This document shows, piece after piece, positions 1 to 10,906 of a DNA stretch of 64,000 bases (the first letter of the stretch is position 1; each line of letters starts with the position of its first letter). The DNA is taken from assembly GCA_026122225.1 (NCBI GenBank), contig JANEZZ010001848.1, forward strand, positions 1 to 64,000, written 5' to 3'. A program made the position numbers and the translations under genes. A model generated the notes under the pieces. The model was not told where the DNA came from. It was given only the letters and a program-made list of their open reading frames with translations, and did no database searches. This DNA is from Heloderma charlesbogerti. Lineage: Eukaryota > Chordata > Lepidosauria > Squamata > Helodermatidae.

Positions 1-566
1 AATAAGGCATTCCTAGTTTAGATAGATTTGAATATGGCTGCTAAGGGTGCCTTAAATATACACAGACAGACTCTGTGGTGCAGAGGGCAAGCAGGAGAAG
101 CCAAAATGGTGTTTCTTCAGCTGTAGAAAAATATCTTCTACATAGTAATGGATTACTCCATCTTGAATGAGAATGATGGAATTCCTTATCCACACACAAA
201 GCCAGATTAAGGTTGCAAAGCTATGTACACTTACTTGGGAGTAAGCACCATTCAACACAGTGGAACATATTTCTGAGTAAATATATGTATGGGATCATGT
301 TACATAGGTGTGTGTGTGAAGAAGTAAATTTTGGGGAGAGGTCTAGAGAACAACCGGCTCTCTTTCTTTGTTGTGATATAGAGCCTATTGTTTTCTATAA
401 CTCTCGCCCAAAATCTAACTATTTCAGCCACCCACCACCTCTAAATGGCTATGGCTGAGGATAAGGAGTGATGGAATAACCCAAATGATCTGAGGCAACC
501 TAATGAAATCTTACCTGACTCTTAGCCTCACTGTCATAAAGAGTGAGGAACTCCTGTTCAGACTTA
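1..566. other. Intergenic flank without a gene
   Basis: I see no coding signal: the ORFs here are under 85 codons on both strands and match no family I know. The only recognisable part is a palindromic repeat copy at about 219-300, listed separately. The rest reads as unique AT-leaning sequence. Confidence 0.6.
219..300. repeat. Short palindromic repeat (GGGAGTAAG family)
   Basis: The left half reads tatgtacacttacttgggag and the right half carries cttctgagtaaa-type sequence ending in atgtatgggat, roughly an inverted copy. The same pattern recurs near 5235, 33325, 39095, 48075, 55690, 59447 and 61478. It looks like a non-autonomous DNA element about 80 bp long. The family name is unknown to me. 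Confidence 0.5.
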
Positions 567-809
567 GGGTGCTTCCAGATGGAGGGTTCCTAGCATAGCA
601 AAAGAAACTGTGCAGCTATTCCATCTTTTTTTCCTTAATGTTTTTTTTTTCCTAGTAAGAAAAAAAGATAGAAGAAGTGATGGAAAAACATGGGAGGGCT
701 ACAAATTGCAGATGATAAGATGATAGTGACTGGATGCCGCCACCCCCCCATAAAATTCTGTGAATGAGGTAGTGCAGTTGTACAGTAAAAGCCTCATCTG
801 GAAGCACCC
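567..809 (+). mobile_element. Non-autonomous element with 15-bp perfect TIRs
   Basis: The ends are exact inverted repeats: gggtgcttccagatg at 567-581 and catctggaagcaccc at 795-809. The 243-bp interior holds no ORF. Shared words such as ctgtgcagctattccatct and a right end reading cagtaaaagcctcat link it to copies at about 26663 and 42849 (minus). I could not find a clean target-site duplication. Confidence 0.75.
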
Positions 810-964
810 ATTCACTTGTTCATAAAGGCATGTACATGAACATGAGCTCCATCAACTTCCCCTTTAGGGCTGGTTGTTCCTCCATGGCGATGACACATGA
901 CTTAAGCATTAGCAGTCCAGAATACTGATCTCATTAATTTCATAATTTCAGTTTGGGGAGAGAT

Positions 965-976
965 AAGCCAGAACCC
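965..976. repeat. Left target-site duplication of BovB copy 1
   Basis: The 12-mer AAGCCAGAACCC occurs here directly before the BovB 5' end and again at 4189-4200 directly after the (AAC)n tail. This is the expected mark of target-primed reverse transcription. Confidence 0.85.
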
Positions 977-1041
977 CCCCTTCATGGATCACTGCCTTGT
1001 TGTGGCGAAGGGGCTTGCGTAACTCAGTGAAGCCATAAGCT

Positions 1042-2832
1042 ATGCCGTGCAGGGCCACCCAAGACGGACAGGTCATGGCAGAGAGTTCTGACAAAATGTG
1101 GTCCACTGGAGAAGGAAATGGCAACCCACTCCAGTATTCTTGCCAAGAAAACCCCATGGAACGTATCACAAGGCTAAAAGATATGACGCCGGAAGATGAG
1201 CCCCTCAGGTCGGAAGGTGTCCAATATGCTACTGGGGAAGAGCAGAGGGTATTTCCAAGTAGCGCCAGAAAGAGTGAAGTGGCTGGGCCAAACCCGAAAG
1301 GACACTCAGCTGTGGATGTGTCTGGCGGTGAAAAGAAAATCCGATGCTGTAAAGAACAATATTGTTTAGGAACCTGGAATGTCAGATCAATGAATCAAGG
1401 TAAGCTGGAGGTGGTCAAACATGAGATGGCAAGATTGAACATCGACATCTTGGGAATCAGCGAACTAAAATGGACAGGCATGGGCGAATTTAATTCAGGT
1501 GACCATCATATCTACTATTGTGGGCAAGAATCCCTTAGAAGAAATGGAGTAGCACTCATAGTCAACAAAAGGGTGGGAAAAGCAGTACTGGGGTACAATC
1601 TTAAAAATGATAGAATGATCTCAGTACGAATCCAAGGCAAACCATTCAACATCACAGTAATTCAAGTCTATGCCCCAACCACTGATGCCGAAGAAGCTGA
1701 GGTTGATCGGTTCTATGAAGACCTACAACACCTTCTAGAACTAACACCAAAAAAAGATGTCCTCTTCATCATAGGGGATTGGAATGCTAAAGTAGGAAGT
1801 CAAGAAATCACCGGGATAACAGGCAGGCATGGCCTTGGTGTACAAAATGAAGCAGGACAAAAGCTAATAGAGTTTTGCCAAGAGAACATGCTGATCATAG
1901 CAAACACTCTTTTCCAACAGCACAAGAGGCGACTCTACACATGGACGTCACCAGATGGTCAATATCGAAATCAGATTGATTATGTCCTTTGCAGCCAAAG
2001 ATGGAGAAGCTCCATACAGTCAGTAAAAACAAGACCTGGAGCTGACTGTGGCTCAGATCATGTGCTGCTTCTTGCAAAATTTCGGCTTAAATTGAAGAAC
2101 ATCGGGAAAACCACTAAACCGTTCAGGTATGACCTAAATCATATCCCTGATGAATATACAGTGGAGGTGAGGAATAGATTTCAGGGATTAGACCTGATAG
2201 ACAGAGTGCCTGAGGAACTATGGACGGAGGTCCGTAACATTGTTCAGGAGGCAGCAACGAAATCCGTCCCAAAGAAAAAGAAATGCAAGAAAGCCAAGTG
2301 GCTGTCTGATGAGGCTTTACAAGTAGCTCACGAAAGAAGGGAAGCGAAAAGCAAGGGAGAAAGGGGAAGATATACCCAACTGAATGCAGAGTTCCAGAGA
2401 ATAGCAAGGAGAGACAAGAAGGCCTTCTTAAATGAACAATGCAAAGAAATTGAGGAAAACAACAGAATGGGAAAGACTAGAGATCTCTTCAAGAAAATCG
2501 GAGATCTCAAGGGAACGTTTTGTGCAAAGACGGGCATGATAAAGGACAAAGAAGGCAGGGACCTAACAGAAGCAGATGAGATTAAGAAGAGGTGGCAAGA
2601 ATACACAGAAGAACTATACAGGAAAGATCTGAATGTCCCCGATAGCCATGATAGTGCGGTCACTGAACTTGAGCCGGACATCCTAGAGAGTGAAGTCAAG
2701 TGGGCCTTAGGAAGCATTAGTAACAACAAAGCTAGCGGAGATGACAGTATTCCAGCCGAGCTATTTAAAATCCTAAAAGATGATGCTGTTAAAGTGCTGC
2801 ATTCAATATGCCAACAAATTTGGAACACTTAA
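1042..2832 (+). pseudogene. BovB ORF2 fragment: endonuclease and start of reverse transcriptase
   Basis: The 596-codon frame holds the complete EEP/APE-like endonuclease that would nick target DNA. Visible motifs are GTWNVRSMN (about residue 109), SELKW, YAPTTD, GDWNAKVG (about 245) and the SDH catalytic box (about 338). A lysine-rich linker follows (KKKKCKKAKW), then the RT start region with NNKASGDDSIPAELF. The frame closes at TAA 2830-2832, where copy 2 has CAA, so this is a point nonsense mutation and not the true end. The same frame continues downstream. I chose the first ATG; the family's real start may lie further in, as the first 60 residues resemble 5' UTR translated through. Confidence 0.9.
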
Positions 2833-3195
2833 CAGTGGCCACAAGACTGGAAAAGGTCAGTTTACATTCCAATTCCAAAGAAGGGCAACGCCAAAGAGTG
2901 TTCAAACTACCGCACAATTGCGCTCATTTCACATGCCAGCAAGGTGATGCTCAAAATCCTACAAGCTAGGCTTCAGCAGTATGCGAACCAAGAACTACCG
3001 GAAGTACAAGCTGGGTTTCGAAGAGGCAGAGGAACTAGAGATCAAATCGCCAACATTCGCTGCATCATGGAGAAAGCAAGAGAATTCCAGAAAAACATCT
3101 ATTTCTGCTTCATTGACTACGCTAAAGCCTTTGATTGTGTGGATCACAACAAACTGTGGCAAATTCTTAAAGTGACCACCTTACCTGTCTCCTGA
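2833..3195 (+). pseudogene. BovB ORF2 fragment: RT fingers and motif A
   Basis: This continues the frame of the preceding fragment after the premature TAA. It contains the YIPIPKKGN-like region, the CSNYRTIALI block, GFRRGRGTRDQIANIR, and motif A with the catalytic aspartate, FIDYAKAFDCVDH (about 3110-3150). Just past LWQIL, at about 3172, 13 bases present in copy 2 are missing. The shifted frame stops at 3193-3195. The deletion breaks the reverse transcriptase between motifs A and B. Confidence 0.88.
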
Positions 3196-3290
3196 GAAAC
3201 CTGTACGAGGGTCAAGAAGCAACAGTAAGAACCAGACATGGAACAACCGAGTGGTTCAAAATTGGGAAAGGAGTACGACAAGGCTGCATA

Positions 3291-4172
3291 TTGTCACCCT
3301 GCTTATTTAACTTATATGCAGAGTACATCATGAGAAATGCCGGGTTGGATGAATCAGAGGTCGGAATTAAGATTGCTGGGAGAATTATCAACAACCTCCG
3401 ATATGCAGACGATACCACCCTAATGGCAGAAAGTGAAGAGGATCTCAAGAGCCTCTTGTTGAGGGTGAAAGAGGAGAGTGCAAAAGCTGGTTTGAAACTC
3501 AACATTAAAAAAACTAAGATCATGTCATCTGGCCCTATCACTTCCTGGCATATAGAAGGGGAAGAAATGGAAGCAGTGACAGATTTTACTTTCTTGGGCT
3601 CCAAGATCACCACAGACGGTGACTGTAGCCATGAAATTAAAAGACGCTTGCTCCTTGGGAGGAAAGCTACGGCAAACCTAGACAGCATAGTAAGAAGCAG
3701 AGACATCACCTTGCCGACAAAGGTCCGTCTAATCAAAGCTATGGTTTTCCCAGTAGTAATGTATGGCTGTGAGAGCTGGACTATAAGGAAGGCTGAGCGC
3801 CGAAGAATTGATGCTTTCGAACTGTGGTGCTGGAGAAGACTCTTACGAGTCCCCTGGACTGCAAGGAGGTCAAATCAGTCCATCCTAAAGGAAATCAACC
3901 CTGACTGGTCATTGGAAGGACAGATAATGAAGCTGAAGCTCCAATATTTTGGCCACCTAATGCGAAGAGAAAACTCCCTGGAAAAGACCCTGATGCTGGG
4001 AAAGACTGAAGGCAAAAGGAGAAGGGGACGGCAGAGGATGAGATGGCTAGATAGCATCACGGATGCAATGAATATGAACTTGAGCACGCTCCGGGAGAGA
4101 GCGCAGGACAGGAAGGCCTGGCGTGCTATGGTCCATGGGGTCACGAAGATTCGGACACGACTGAATGACTGA
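3291..4172 (+). pseudogene. BovB ORF2 fragment: RT palm, thumb and C-terminus
   Basis: This resumes BovB ORF2 in the frame expected after the 13-bp deletion. It covers the end of the RT box (LSPCLFNLYAEYIM), motif C YADDTTLM at about 3399-3424 with both catalytic aspartates intact, the LNIKKTKIM block, the FLGSKIT motif, and the RTE C-terminal region with MYGCESWTIRKAERRRI, CWRRLLRVPW and FGHLMRRE. It ends at the natural stop just before the (AAC)n tail. The first residue of the open frame has no meaning, since the true frame enters from upstream. Confidence 0.9.
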
Positions 4173-4188
4173 ACAACAACAACAACAA

Positions 4189-4200
4189 AAGCCAGAACCC
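4189..4200. repeat. Right target-site duplication of BovB copy 1
   Basis: AAGCCAGAACCC matches 965-976 exactly and lies directly after the (AAC)n tail. Confidence 0.85.
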
Positions 4201-5081
4201 AAACATTCTGAGAGACTGCTGTGGTGAATGTCTCAAATGACCTTTTAATCCCACCACATCTAATTTCCCCATCTTGGAAATAAGTGGAAATTATTTTGCC
4301 TAAAAGACAAGGCAAGAAATGATCCAAGAATTTGATAAGAGGTTGAAAATGAGCCAATACAGTTACGTGCTTCCACCTAGTGTTATCTTTTACATGAGAA
4401 CAGAATTCTGAATTCTGTCTGCATGCCAACCTGGAATTTACCCAAACCCCTCTTCAATATTCATAGAAATATTGATCTGGACAGACAAAGCAGTAGGAAA
4501 CAAAGGTCTTTTACTGGATTTGTATCTATAGCAGCAATGCAGACAACAGCAGGACAAATATTTGGCAGAGTGTCCTTCCAGTAGATTAGCTGAGAATGTA
4601 GGGACTGTTCCACTTGCATTAACTTTTGTCAGCTGAAAGCATCTGAATGACCTGAGTCCAGCTGACCTTGCAGGCTGACACTGAGTGTTTATAAACATGA
4701 TGCTTCCTCCAATGTGTCAGCTAATGGAAGTTTAAAGTGTTTCTGCTGACCTGGATTTTTTCAGGATCAGCTAGAGCCTGGGGGAAAACAGCCTTGGTAG
4801 AATCCTTCCCAGGTTTCTTTCTTCAACCCCCAACCCTCTTTTAGTACAGAAACATGGTTATGCCATCAGGGACACACATCTGCATGATCGGCTAGGCTTG
4901 GAAAGGCACACAGTAAAGGAAACCTATCCTTGTTCAGCAGCACTGAATTTATGTAGCATGGTGGTTGTACATAGAGACCTTTGAAAATGAGTGGGTGAAG
5001 AACCACTGTGATTTGAATGCCTCCATAACTAGAGGGATAGGAAACTAGAGTTGCCACCTTGCAACCTGGACACTGGACTTC
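4201..5081. other. Intergenic, no gene seen
   Basis: Short ORFs only (under 90 codons) with no recognisable domain and no repeat I can assign. It reads as unique sequence. Confidence 0.5.
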
Positions 5082-5219
5082 GGGCACAAGCCTACATATG
5101 TTCAGACAGAGAAAAGGCCTAAAACTCCCAGCAGTCCCCAGCCAGCTTTGCTTTGCTGGCTGGGGAATGCTGGGAATTGTAGGCCTTTTTTCTGTCTAAA
5201 CGTGCATAGGATTGTGCCC
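5082..5219. mobile_element. Palindromic MITE (GGGCACAATCC...TTTAGACAG family)
   Basis: A near-complete hairpin: the left arm begins gggcacaagcctacatatg and the right arm ends gcataggattgtgccc. The central stretch cagccagctttgctttgctggctg folds on itself. Related copies lie at 15591, 29269, 47997 and 52535. There is no coding content; it was probably moved by a DNA transposase supplied elsewhere. Confidence 0.75.
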
Positions 5220-5234
5220 TTAGGCTTTTAAAGC

Positions 5235-5318
5235 TGCCGTACTATGCACACTTACCTGGGAGTAAGCACCACTGAAAACAAGGGGACTTACTTCTGAGTA
5301 GACATGCATGGGGTTGCA
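5235..5318. repeat. Short palindromic repeat (GGGAGTAAG family)
   Basis: cacacttacctgggagtaag on the left is mirrored by ggacttacttctgagtagac on the right, followed by catgcatggggttgcag. It sits 15 bp after the preceding MITE. Confidence 0.65.
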
Positions 5319-5737
5319 GTGTATGTTGAAGCAGGAGTTGAGTCACCCATGACTCCTTTCGCTTATTTCCTCCCCAGTCCTGTTGCCGGATCCTCTCCCT
5401 CTCTTGCTGTACCGGGCAGCTGGAGACCTGTTTACCATAGCAGGGGAAGGAGAAGGGCAGAAAATAGGATTGGGATGAGAATGGTCAGATGGAGCTGCAG
5501 CTGCATGTCTTCTGCTTCAACTGGGGATTTAAAGGTTAGCTCCAGTATCTGCATTGCAGAAGACGTTATCCATATAGTGAACCTTCACTACTGTCAACCA
5601 TTGGAAGGAAATGGTTATTTTAGGGACCAGCTGCAGACAGAAAGAGGGAAACAGCATGATAATTTCAATCTGACAAGGGTATGAAAGGCCAGTGCTAAGT
5701 TAGTAAAATATTAAAGTGAGCTGAAGAACAATGAGAG

Positions 5738-5970
5738 GATTTCTGCATGAGGCTTTTATTGCACACTCATAACCGGTCACTCACGGAAGTTTGCAGGTCC
5801 TTTACACAACATTGTCAAGCTTCAGGGTGTCTCCCACGCTTTCTGATCTTTATCCCATGTTTTTAAAGGTCGGAGATAACTCAATAAGGAATGTTAGTCC
5901 AATATATCAGCTGTGTGTAACTGCACAGTTACGATGTAACCACACCACCATCTAGTGACTGTAAAATAAA
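5738..5970 (-). mobile_element. MITE-like element, AATAAA-end family (partial)
   Basis: Read on the minus strand, the end is gcaataaaagcctcatgcag, matching the right ends at 35974, 49216 and 51371. The neighbouring words caaacttccgtgagtgacc and the ctagatggtggtgtgg region also match those copies. The far end is not recognisable. Confidence 0.6.
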
Positions 5971-6789
5971 AGGTATAGGACTTGCCAAGAAAGGAATTCT
6001 CTGACTGAAAGCAGGTGTCCACCCATGTAAAGGAGCTCATCTCAATCCTGCAAAGAATCCAGAAGCAGAAAGCCCTGTAAGGATGCAGGATCTTAGCTTC
6101 GTGTGGTGAAGTTCTGAGTCAGAATAGGGTGTTTCCTCCAATCCTGAATGATATGCAAGTCTGTGATAAATGGAGCAATATTATTTGGAAGTGCTCTCTA
6201 CCCTCAGAGGCAAACAGCCAAAAATTCCTAACTAAGTCATTAGCATTATGATTGATTTCAGACCACAATTATACAAGACTATTTTTCAATTTATGAGATA
6301 TTTTGCCTCTCCCAGTTCAAGCAAGGAGAGGCAACATGCAGTCATCAGGCATGACCTACAGACTCCCTTTTTTAGGAAAGTAAATATTACCTTTTATTTC
6401 TAAGTAAATTTCTAGTCATCAAGATACTATTAAAACGATCTTGACAACTGAATGGCACCATGAGTTAAAAGACCAGCAGAAGCTAAGGCCTAGTACTTTT
6501 CAGTTTATGAGGAGGAAAACCTGTTTCTGAGCTGTACCACTTCAAATGGGGGCTCATGTGTTTGAATGCTCATTCATTAAAAACAACAACACAGATTTAC
6601 CATCTCATCTGTTATTTGTGAGAACTAGGCCCATGAGGCATTATTCATGCATGGCATGATATCATTATGGTTCTTCATGAGTTAAAGGGAGAATAGGAAG
6701 GAGAGGTGGAGTTCAGTAAAGGAGACTATCTCCTCTGGGACGTGGTGTGGAGAATGTCAATAGGGAGACATTTTTCTCTCTCTCTCACA
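5971..6789. other. Intergenic, no gene seen
   Basis: AT-leaning sequence without a convincing ORF or an assignable repeat. Confidence 0.45.
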
Positions 6790-7164
6790 ATACTAGAACC
6801 TGAGGTCATCCCATGAAGCTGATTGGTGGGAGTTTCAGGACAGATAAAAGGAAGTCCTTCTTCACACATCTCATAGTTGAACTATGGAATTCAATTATAT
6901 CACACAATGTAGTGGTGGCCACCAATTTGGATGGCTTTAAAAGGGGGTAGACTATCAGTGGCTACTAGTCCTGATGGGTCTATGCTATCTCCAGTATCAG
7001 AGGCTGTATGCCTATGTACACCAGTTGCTGGGGAACATGGTCAGCAGAGTGCTGTTGCTTGGGGGTTTCCCGTTCACAACTGGCTGGCCGTGTGAACAGA
7101 ATGCTGGACTAGATGGACCCTTGGTCTGATCCAGCATGACTCTTCTTATGTTCTTACGTTCTTA
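6790..7164 (+). mobile_element. CR1-like LINE 3' end, 5' truncated
   Basis: The text runs from ctgaggtcatccc through ggaagtccttcttcacaca and tggatggctttaaaaggggg to the end ttcttatgttcttacgttct. This matches the 3' region of a squamate CR1-type LINE, including the short terminal repeat (ttctta units) typical of CR1 instead of a poly(A). Only the last 375 bp are present and no ORF survives. Confidence 0.7.
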
Positions 7165-7320
7165 AGCATTTCAGTTTCTAGTTCAACATGTGGCAGCTGG
7201 TCTTTCTTTCATTCACTCTACACAAGGTCAGCCATTTCACCAGGAGAGCTTGGTAATAAGGCCTCTTCTGTTGGAATCTCCCTTTTGGGGGAGAAGAGCC
7301 AAACTTTGAAATCCTGTCCA

Positions 7321-7343
7321 GTATGTATGTATGTATGTATGTA
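7321..7343. repeat. (GTAT)n microsatellite
   Basis: About five tandem tetramers lie directly beyond the 3' end of the minus-strand L2-like LINE, where tail-derived simple repeats are expected. Confidence 0.8.
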
Positions 7344-7570
7344 TTTCTGTACCGCCCAATAGCCGAAGGTCTCTGGGCGGTTCACAAAAATTAAAAGAGC
7401 ACACAATAAAATAATACAAAATATATAAAACATTAAAACCACAGTAAAAATACAACCAGAATAAAACCAGAATAAAACCTACCAGCAGTGCAGGGATTTA
7501 AAATACAGATTTAAAACAGCAAAGCTAAAAGTCTAAAGAGCAATACAATGTAGGTGCCAGGTGAACCTCA

Positions 7571-7771
7571 CTAGGGTTCCACATTCCACAGCCGGGGTGC
7601 CACAGCAAAAAAAGCCCTCCTCCTAGTAGCCACCCGCCTCACTTCCTTTGGCAGGGGCTCACGGAGAAGAGCCTCTGAAAACGATCTTAAGGCAAGCACA
7701 TATGGGAGGAGGCGATCCTTCAGATAACCTGGCCCCAAGCCGTTAAGGGCTTTGAATGTTAATACCAGCAC
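7571..7771 (-). pseudogene. L2-like ORF2 C-terminal fragment
   Basis: This 66-residue piece reads FKALNGLGPGYLKDRLLPY and later REPLPKEVRRVATRRRAFF and VAPRLWN. These are the hallmark C-terminal words of L2/CR1-superfamily ORF2. The equivalent plus-strand region of the L2 copy at 63240-63420 has the same order of words. Confidence 0.8.
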
Positions 7772-7871
7772 TTTGAATCGGGTCCGAAAATGGACTGCCA
7801 GCCAGTGCAGCTGGAAAAGTACTGGTGTACTATGAGGTCATTGGCCAGTCCCTATTAATAATCTTGCTGCC

Positions 7872-8276
7872 CTATTTTGGACCAGCTGAAGTTTCCGGAC
7901 CGTTTTCAAAGGCAGCCCCACGTATAACGCATTGCAGTAATCCAGACGAGAAGTTATCAGAGCATGGATAACTAGCTAGGCTATCTCTGTCCAGATAAGG
8001 GCGTAGTTGGGATACCAGCCTCAGATGATAAAAAGTGCTCCATGCCACTGAGTTCACCTGTGCCTCAAGTGACAGTTCTGGTTCCATGAGCACCACCAAA
8101 CTACGAACGTGATCCTTTAGGGGGAGTGCAACCCCCTCTAGAACAGGTTGAATATCACCTAGCCGGGCAGTCGAACCACCCACTAACAGTACCTCCATTT
8201 TGTCTGGATTGAGTTTCAGTTTATTGGCCCTCATCCAGTCCATTACTGTGCCCAGGGCCTGATTCAGAACAGCCAC
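7872..8276 (-). pseudogene. L2-like reverse transcriptase, thumb region
   Basis: The 134-residue fragment carries MDWMRANKLKLNPDKMEVLL, the conserved block after RT motif C, and GVALPLKDHVRSL. In intact relatives this block lies about 40 residues after YADD. A frameshift separates it from the YADD fragment upstream (8264-8509), with which it overlaps by 13 bases. Confidence 0.85.
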
Positions 8277-8509
8277 TGCCTCACCTGGGTTTGATGAGAA
8301 GAGAGGTGGAGCTGGGTGTCATCCGCATATTGATGGCACCTCAGCTCACACCTCCAGATAACCTCCCCCAGCAGTTTCAAGTAGATGTTAAACAGCATAG
8401 GGGATAAAATAGAGCCCTGTGGAACCCCTGGCACAATTGCCATGGCACAGAGCAATAATCCCCCAGCAGCACCTTCTAGAGTTGGCCATCCAAGTAGGAG
8501 TGGAACCAC
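8264..8509 (-). pseudogene. L2-like reverse transcriptase, motifs B-C
   Basis: VPQGSILSPMLFNIYLKLLG (RT motif B region) is followed by the active-site motif QYADDTQLHLSS with both aspartates intact. The fragment is 81 residues, out of frame with its neighbours on both sides. The element is therefore decayed mainly by indels, without loss of this catalytic motif. Confidence 0.88.
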
Positions 8510-8704
8510 TGCAGTGCAGTGCCTCCAACTCCCAACCCAGACAACTTATCCATGGTCGATGGTATCAAAAGCTGCTGAGAGGTCCAAGAGAATCAACAGG
8601 GTCACACTCCCCCTGTCCCTCTCCTGGCAGAGGTCATCCCACAGGGAGACCAAGGCAGTTTCCGTTCCAAAACCAGGCCTGAAGCCCGGTTGAAATGGAT
8701 CTAG

Positions 8705-9013
8705 TTAATCCATTTCATTCAAGAGTGCCTGGAGCTGCCCTGCAACCACCTGCTCAAGCACCTTGCCCAAGAAGGGGATGTTGGCCACAGGCCTATAATT
8801 GTTAACATCCTCCGGGTCCAGGTTAGGCTTTTTCAGGAGTGGTCTGATTACTGCCTCTTTTAAAGGAGCAGGTACCACTCCCGCTCTCAAGGAGGAATGT
8901 ACAACCTCCTGGAACCAGCTGAACATACCCTCCTTATTTGATTTAATAAGCCATGAAAGGCAGGGGTCAAGCACACAAGCAGTAGATCGGACTTGGCCAA
9001 GCACCTTGTCCAC
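8705..9013 (-). pseudogene. L2-like reverse transcriptase, fingers
   Basis: The 102-residue fragment contains VVHSSLRAGVVPAPLKEAVI, RPLLKKPNLDPEDVNNYRPV and FLGKVLEQVVAGQLQALL, which correspond to the RT0-RT2 region of L2/CR1 LINEs. The stretch with motif A should lie between this and 8509, where no long frame is left. Confidence 0.85.
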
Positions 9014-9019
9014 TTGGTC

Positions 9020-9559
9020 TCAGTAATTCTCAGGCCTCAATAACTGAAACTCATCCAATAGAACTGGACCAGACCGTGCTCTGAATGCTTCTACCAATGA
9101 AACTGCATTAATCATTGTATCCAATTTATGGCGAATCTGAGCGACTTTATCTTCAAAGTGCCGTGCAAACTCGTCACAACATTCAACCAAGGGTTCCACA
9201 GTCTCTCTCTCTGGCCCAGAATGTAACAAGCTGTGAGCCACTCGGAAAAGCTCTGCTGGACGACACTGAGAAGATGCAATGCTAGTGGAAAAGAACTGTC
9301 TCTTTGCCACCCTCACTGCCACAGAGTAGGCTCGATAGTGAGCTCTTACCTGTGTTCGGTCAGACTCAGCACAAGTTTTCCTCCACCTGCGTTCTAGCCA
9401 TCTCCCCTCTTGCTTTCTTGCCCTCAGCTCAGGTGTATACCAAGGAGCTGTCCAGGCTCTGCTGAGAGGGAGAGGGCGCTCGGGCATGATCGTGTCAACT
9501 GCCCGAGTCATCTCTGCAATCCACAGAGCGACCTGGGCTTCAACAGGAGCACCAGCCAC
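9020..9559 (-). pseudogene. L2-like ORF2 linker between endonuclease and RT
   Basis: This 179-residue arginine-rich fragment reads ARKQEGRWLERRWRKT and VAKRQFFSTSIASSQCRPAE, then CDEFARHFEDKVAQIR. These words are typical of the linker between endonuclease and RT in L2 elements. It overlaps the endonuclease fragment by 20 bases in another frame, so a frameshift lies near 9545. Confidence 0.8.
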
Positions 9560-10268
9560 ACCAGCAGAAAAATCCCCCAGAGCCCTCAGAATCCATTAGC
9601 CTCTGGGGGCAGACCATTTTAATAGGTCCCCCACCCTTGCAGAGGGGCAAGGCTGCCAAGAGTCTAAACCTCAACAGGAAGTGATCTGACCATGACAAAG
9701 GGACAGGTGTTAATTCCTCCACTTTCAGATCACCATCCTCCTGCCCAGTTGAGAAAACCAGATCAAGCGTGCGTCCTTTTACATGCGTTGGGCTGGTGAC
9801 ATGTTGGGACAACCCCAACGTGTCACCAGCGGCCTCGGCATGGAAGTTGAGATCCCCCAGGACCATCATCCTAGGGGTCCTCAACACCAAGTCCGAGACC
9901 ACCTCCGTCAGCTCAGGGAGGGAGTCTGATGGGCAGTGGAGTGGGCGGTGCACCAACAGAATCCCTAATCTGTCCCGTGTACCCAACACAAGGTATAAGC
10001 ACTCAAAATCTGCACTCGAATGAGCAGGAAGCCTGGAGAGAGGGATTGAATTCCTATAGACCACGGCAACTCCCCCTCCCCAACCCTCAAGTCTGTTTTG
10101 GTGCTGCACTGGGTACCCAGGAGGGCACAGCTGGGAGAGAGTGACCCCTCCCAGTTCCCTCACCCAGGTCTCAGTAATACATACCAGGTCAGCCCCCTCA
10201 TCCACAATCAAATCATGGATGAGGGAGATTTTATTTTGGGCCAACCTGGCATTCAGCAGCAGCACCAT
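9540..10268 (-). pseudogene. L2-like endonuclease domain
   Basis: The 242-residue frame has the APE-type endonuclease motifs in order: LNARLAQNKISLIHDLI near the start, the catalytic glutamate in VCITETWV, GGGVAVVYRN, a GDLNFHAE motif, and the SDH-like box WSDHFLLRF near the end. It would nick DNA to prime reverse transcription. The family's usual NARSL-type N-terminal motif is NARLA here. No start codon can be assigned reliably because the upstream frame is degraded. Confidence 0.88.
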
Positions 10269-10480
10269 CAGACCCGAGGCAAGCCGGTAAGGCCGCCAGG
10301 AACCATCTGGTTGGGGGAAGAACCAGAAGAGGGGACAGCTGTAAGGTGTCTAGCCCCTCTTCTCCTCAGCTGGCCTGTTAATCCCCCAACGCCATACCTC
10401 CCCCTACCCATGACTACAGTTATGGTGGCACCTCCCCGACCCCCTGAGTTGCTCGAAGGACTTCCCAGGCACATATTAAA

Positions 10481-10890
10481 ATGTTAAGATATAAAATATA
10501 CAACAGTATAAAAGAATATAAAAGAGAGCAGCAGCTAAAAAGGAGCAGGTAAAATCTGTGTTTGCCCCTTTCTTTCTGGTCTTTAAAGCTCCTGCCCTCT
10601 GCTGCTGCTATTTGCTGCTGGTATCTCTGGCTGCTGATGTCTCTGGAGAGGTGGTGGGTGGATCTTCATACGCTCCTCCACGCATCTCCAAGTGCGACGC
10701 TAAGTGCAGCCTCTGGCAGCCCCGCCTAAGTACCTGTTTGGCAGGGGCTGAAACAGGCTCAGGGTCCACCTGGAGCAGCTGGCTGGTGGTCTTCCCCACA
10801 GCTCCTTACTGAGTGGGAAATTTAAGGAACCCCAGTGATATATATCATTCCCACTGCTAACACCATGTAAAGGGCCTTATGGCTAAAATA
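10481..10890. other. Possible L2 5' leader; otherwise unassigned
   Basis: An AT-rich stretch (10484-10550) is followed by GC-richer sequence with repeated ctgctg words and about five CpGs. Position and composition fit the 5' leader of the minus-strand L2-like element, but I have no second copy to confirm it. The ORFs here (63 and 84 codons) are not recognisable. Confidence 0.35.
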
Positions 10891-10906
10891 TGATGGAGTT
10901 TTTCAG

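Larger units (their letters stand above)
977..4188 (+). mobile_element. BovB (RTE clade) LINE, near full length, copy 1
   Basis: This is a 3.2-kb non-LTR retrotransposon with a short 5' region, one long ORF encoding an apurinic-type endonuclease and a reverse transcriptase, and a 3' end of (AAC)n. It starts at the same 5' base context as copy 2 (about 55969), so neither copy is obviously 5' truncated. BovB is known from squamates and ruminants and is a textbook case of horizontal transfer between them. The copy is flanked by a perfect 12-bp duplication. It is inactive as it stands, with one nonsense codon and one 13-bp deletion. The small number of differences from copy 2 suggests a fairly young insertion. 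Confidence 0.95.
7344..10480 (-). mobile_element. L2-like LINE, long but decayed
   Basis: On the minus strand the order is endonuclease, linker, reverse transcriptase, C-terminal region, then a 3' UTR that ends with the gaaccgcccagagacc...gggcggtacagaaat hairpin found at other L2 ends in this window (18577, 51630, 63700, 63850). At about 3.1 kb it is the longest L2 copy here. The ORF is cut into at least six pieces by stops and frameshifts. The 5' boundary is uncertain: 10481-10820 may be its 5' leader. Confidence 0.85.

Noticed and set aside
2123..4429. Minus-strand ORFs up to 184 codons inside BovB copy 1, and their counterparts in copy 2
   Set aside because: They lie antisense to ORF2, occur at matching places in both copies and have no domain.
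7571..10487. Plus-strand ORFs across the L2-like element (for example 8385-8693, 9410-9622, 9769-10487)
   Set aside because: They are antisense shadows of the minus-strand endonuclease and RT fragments.
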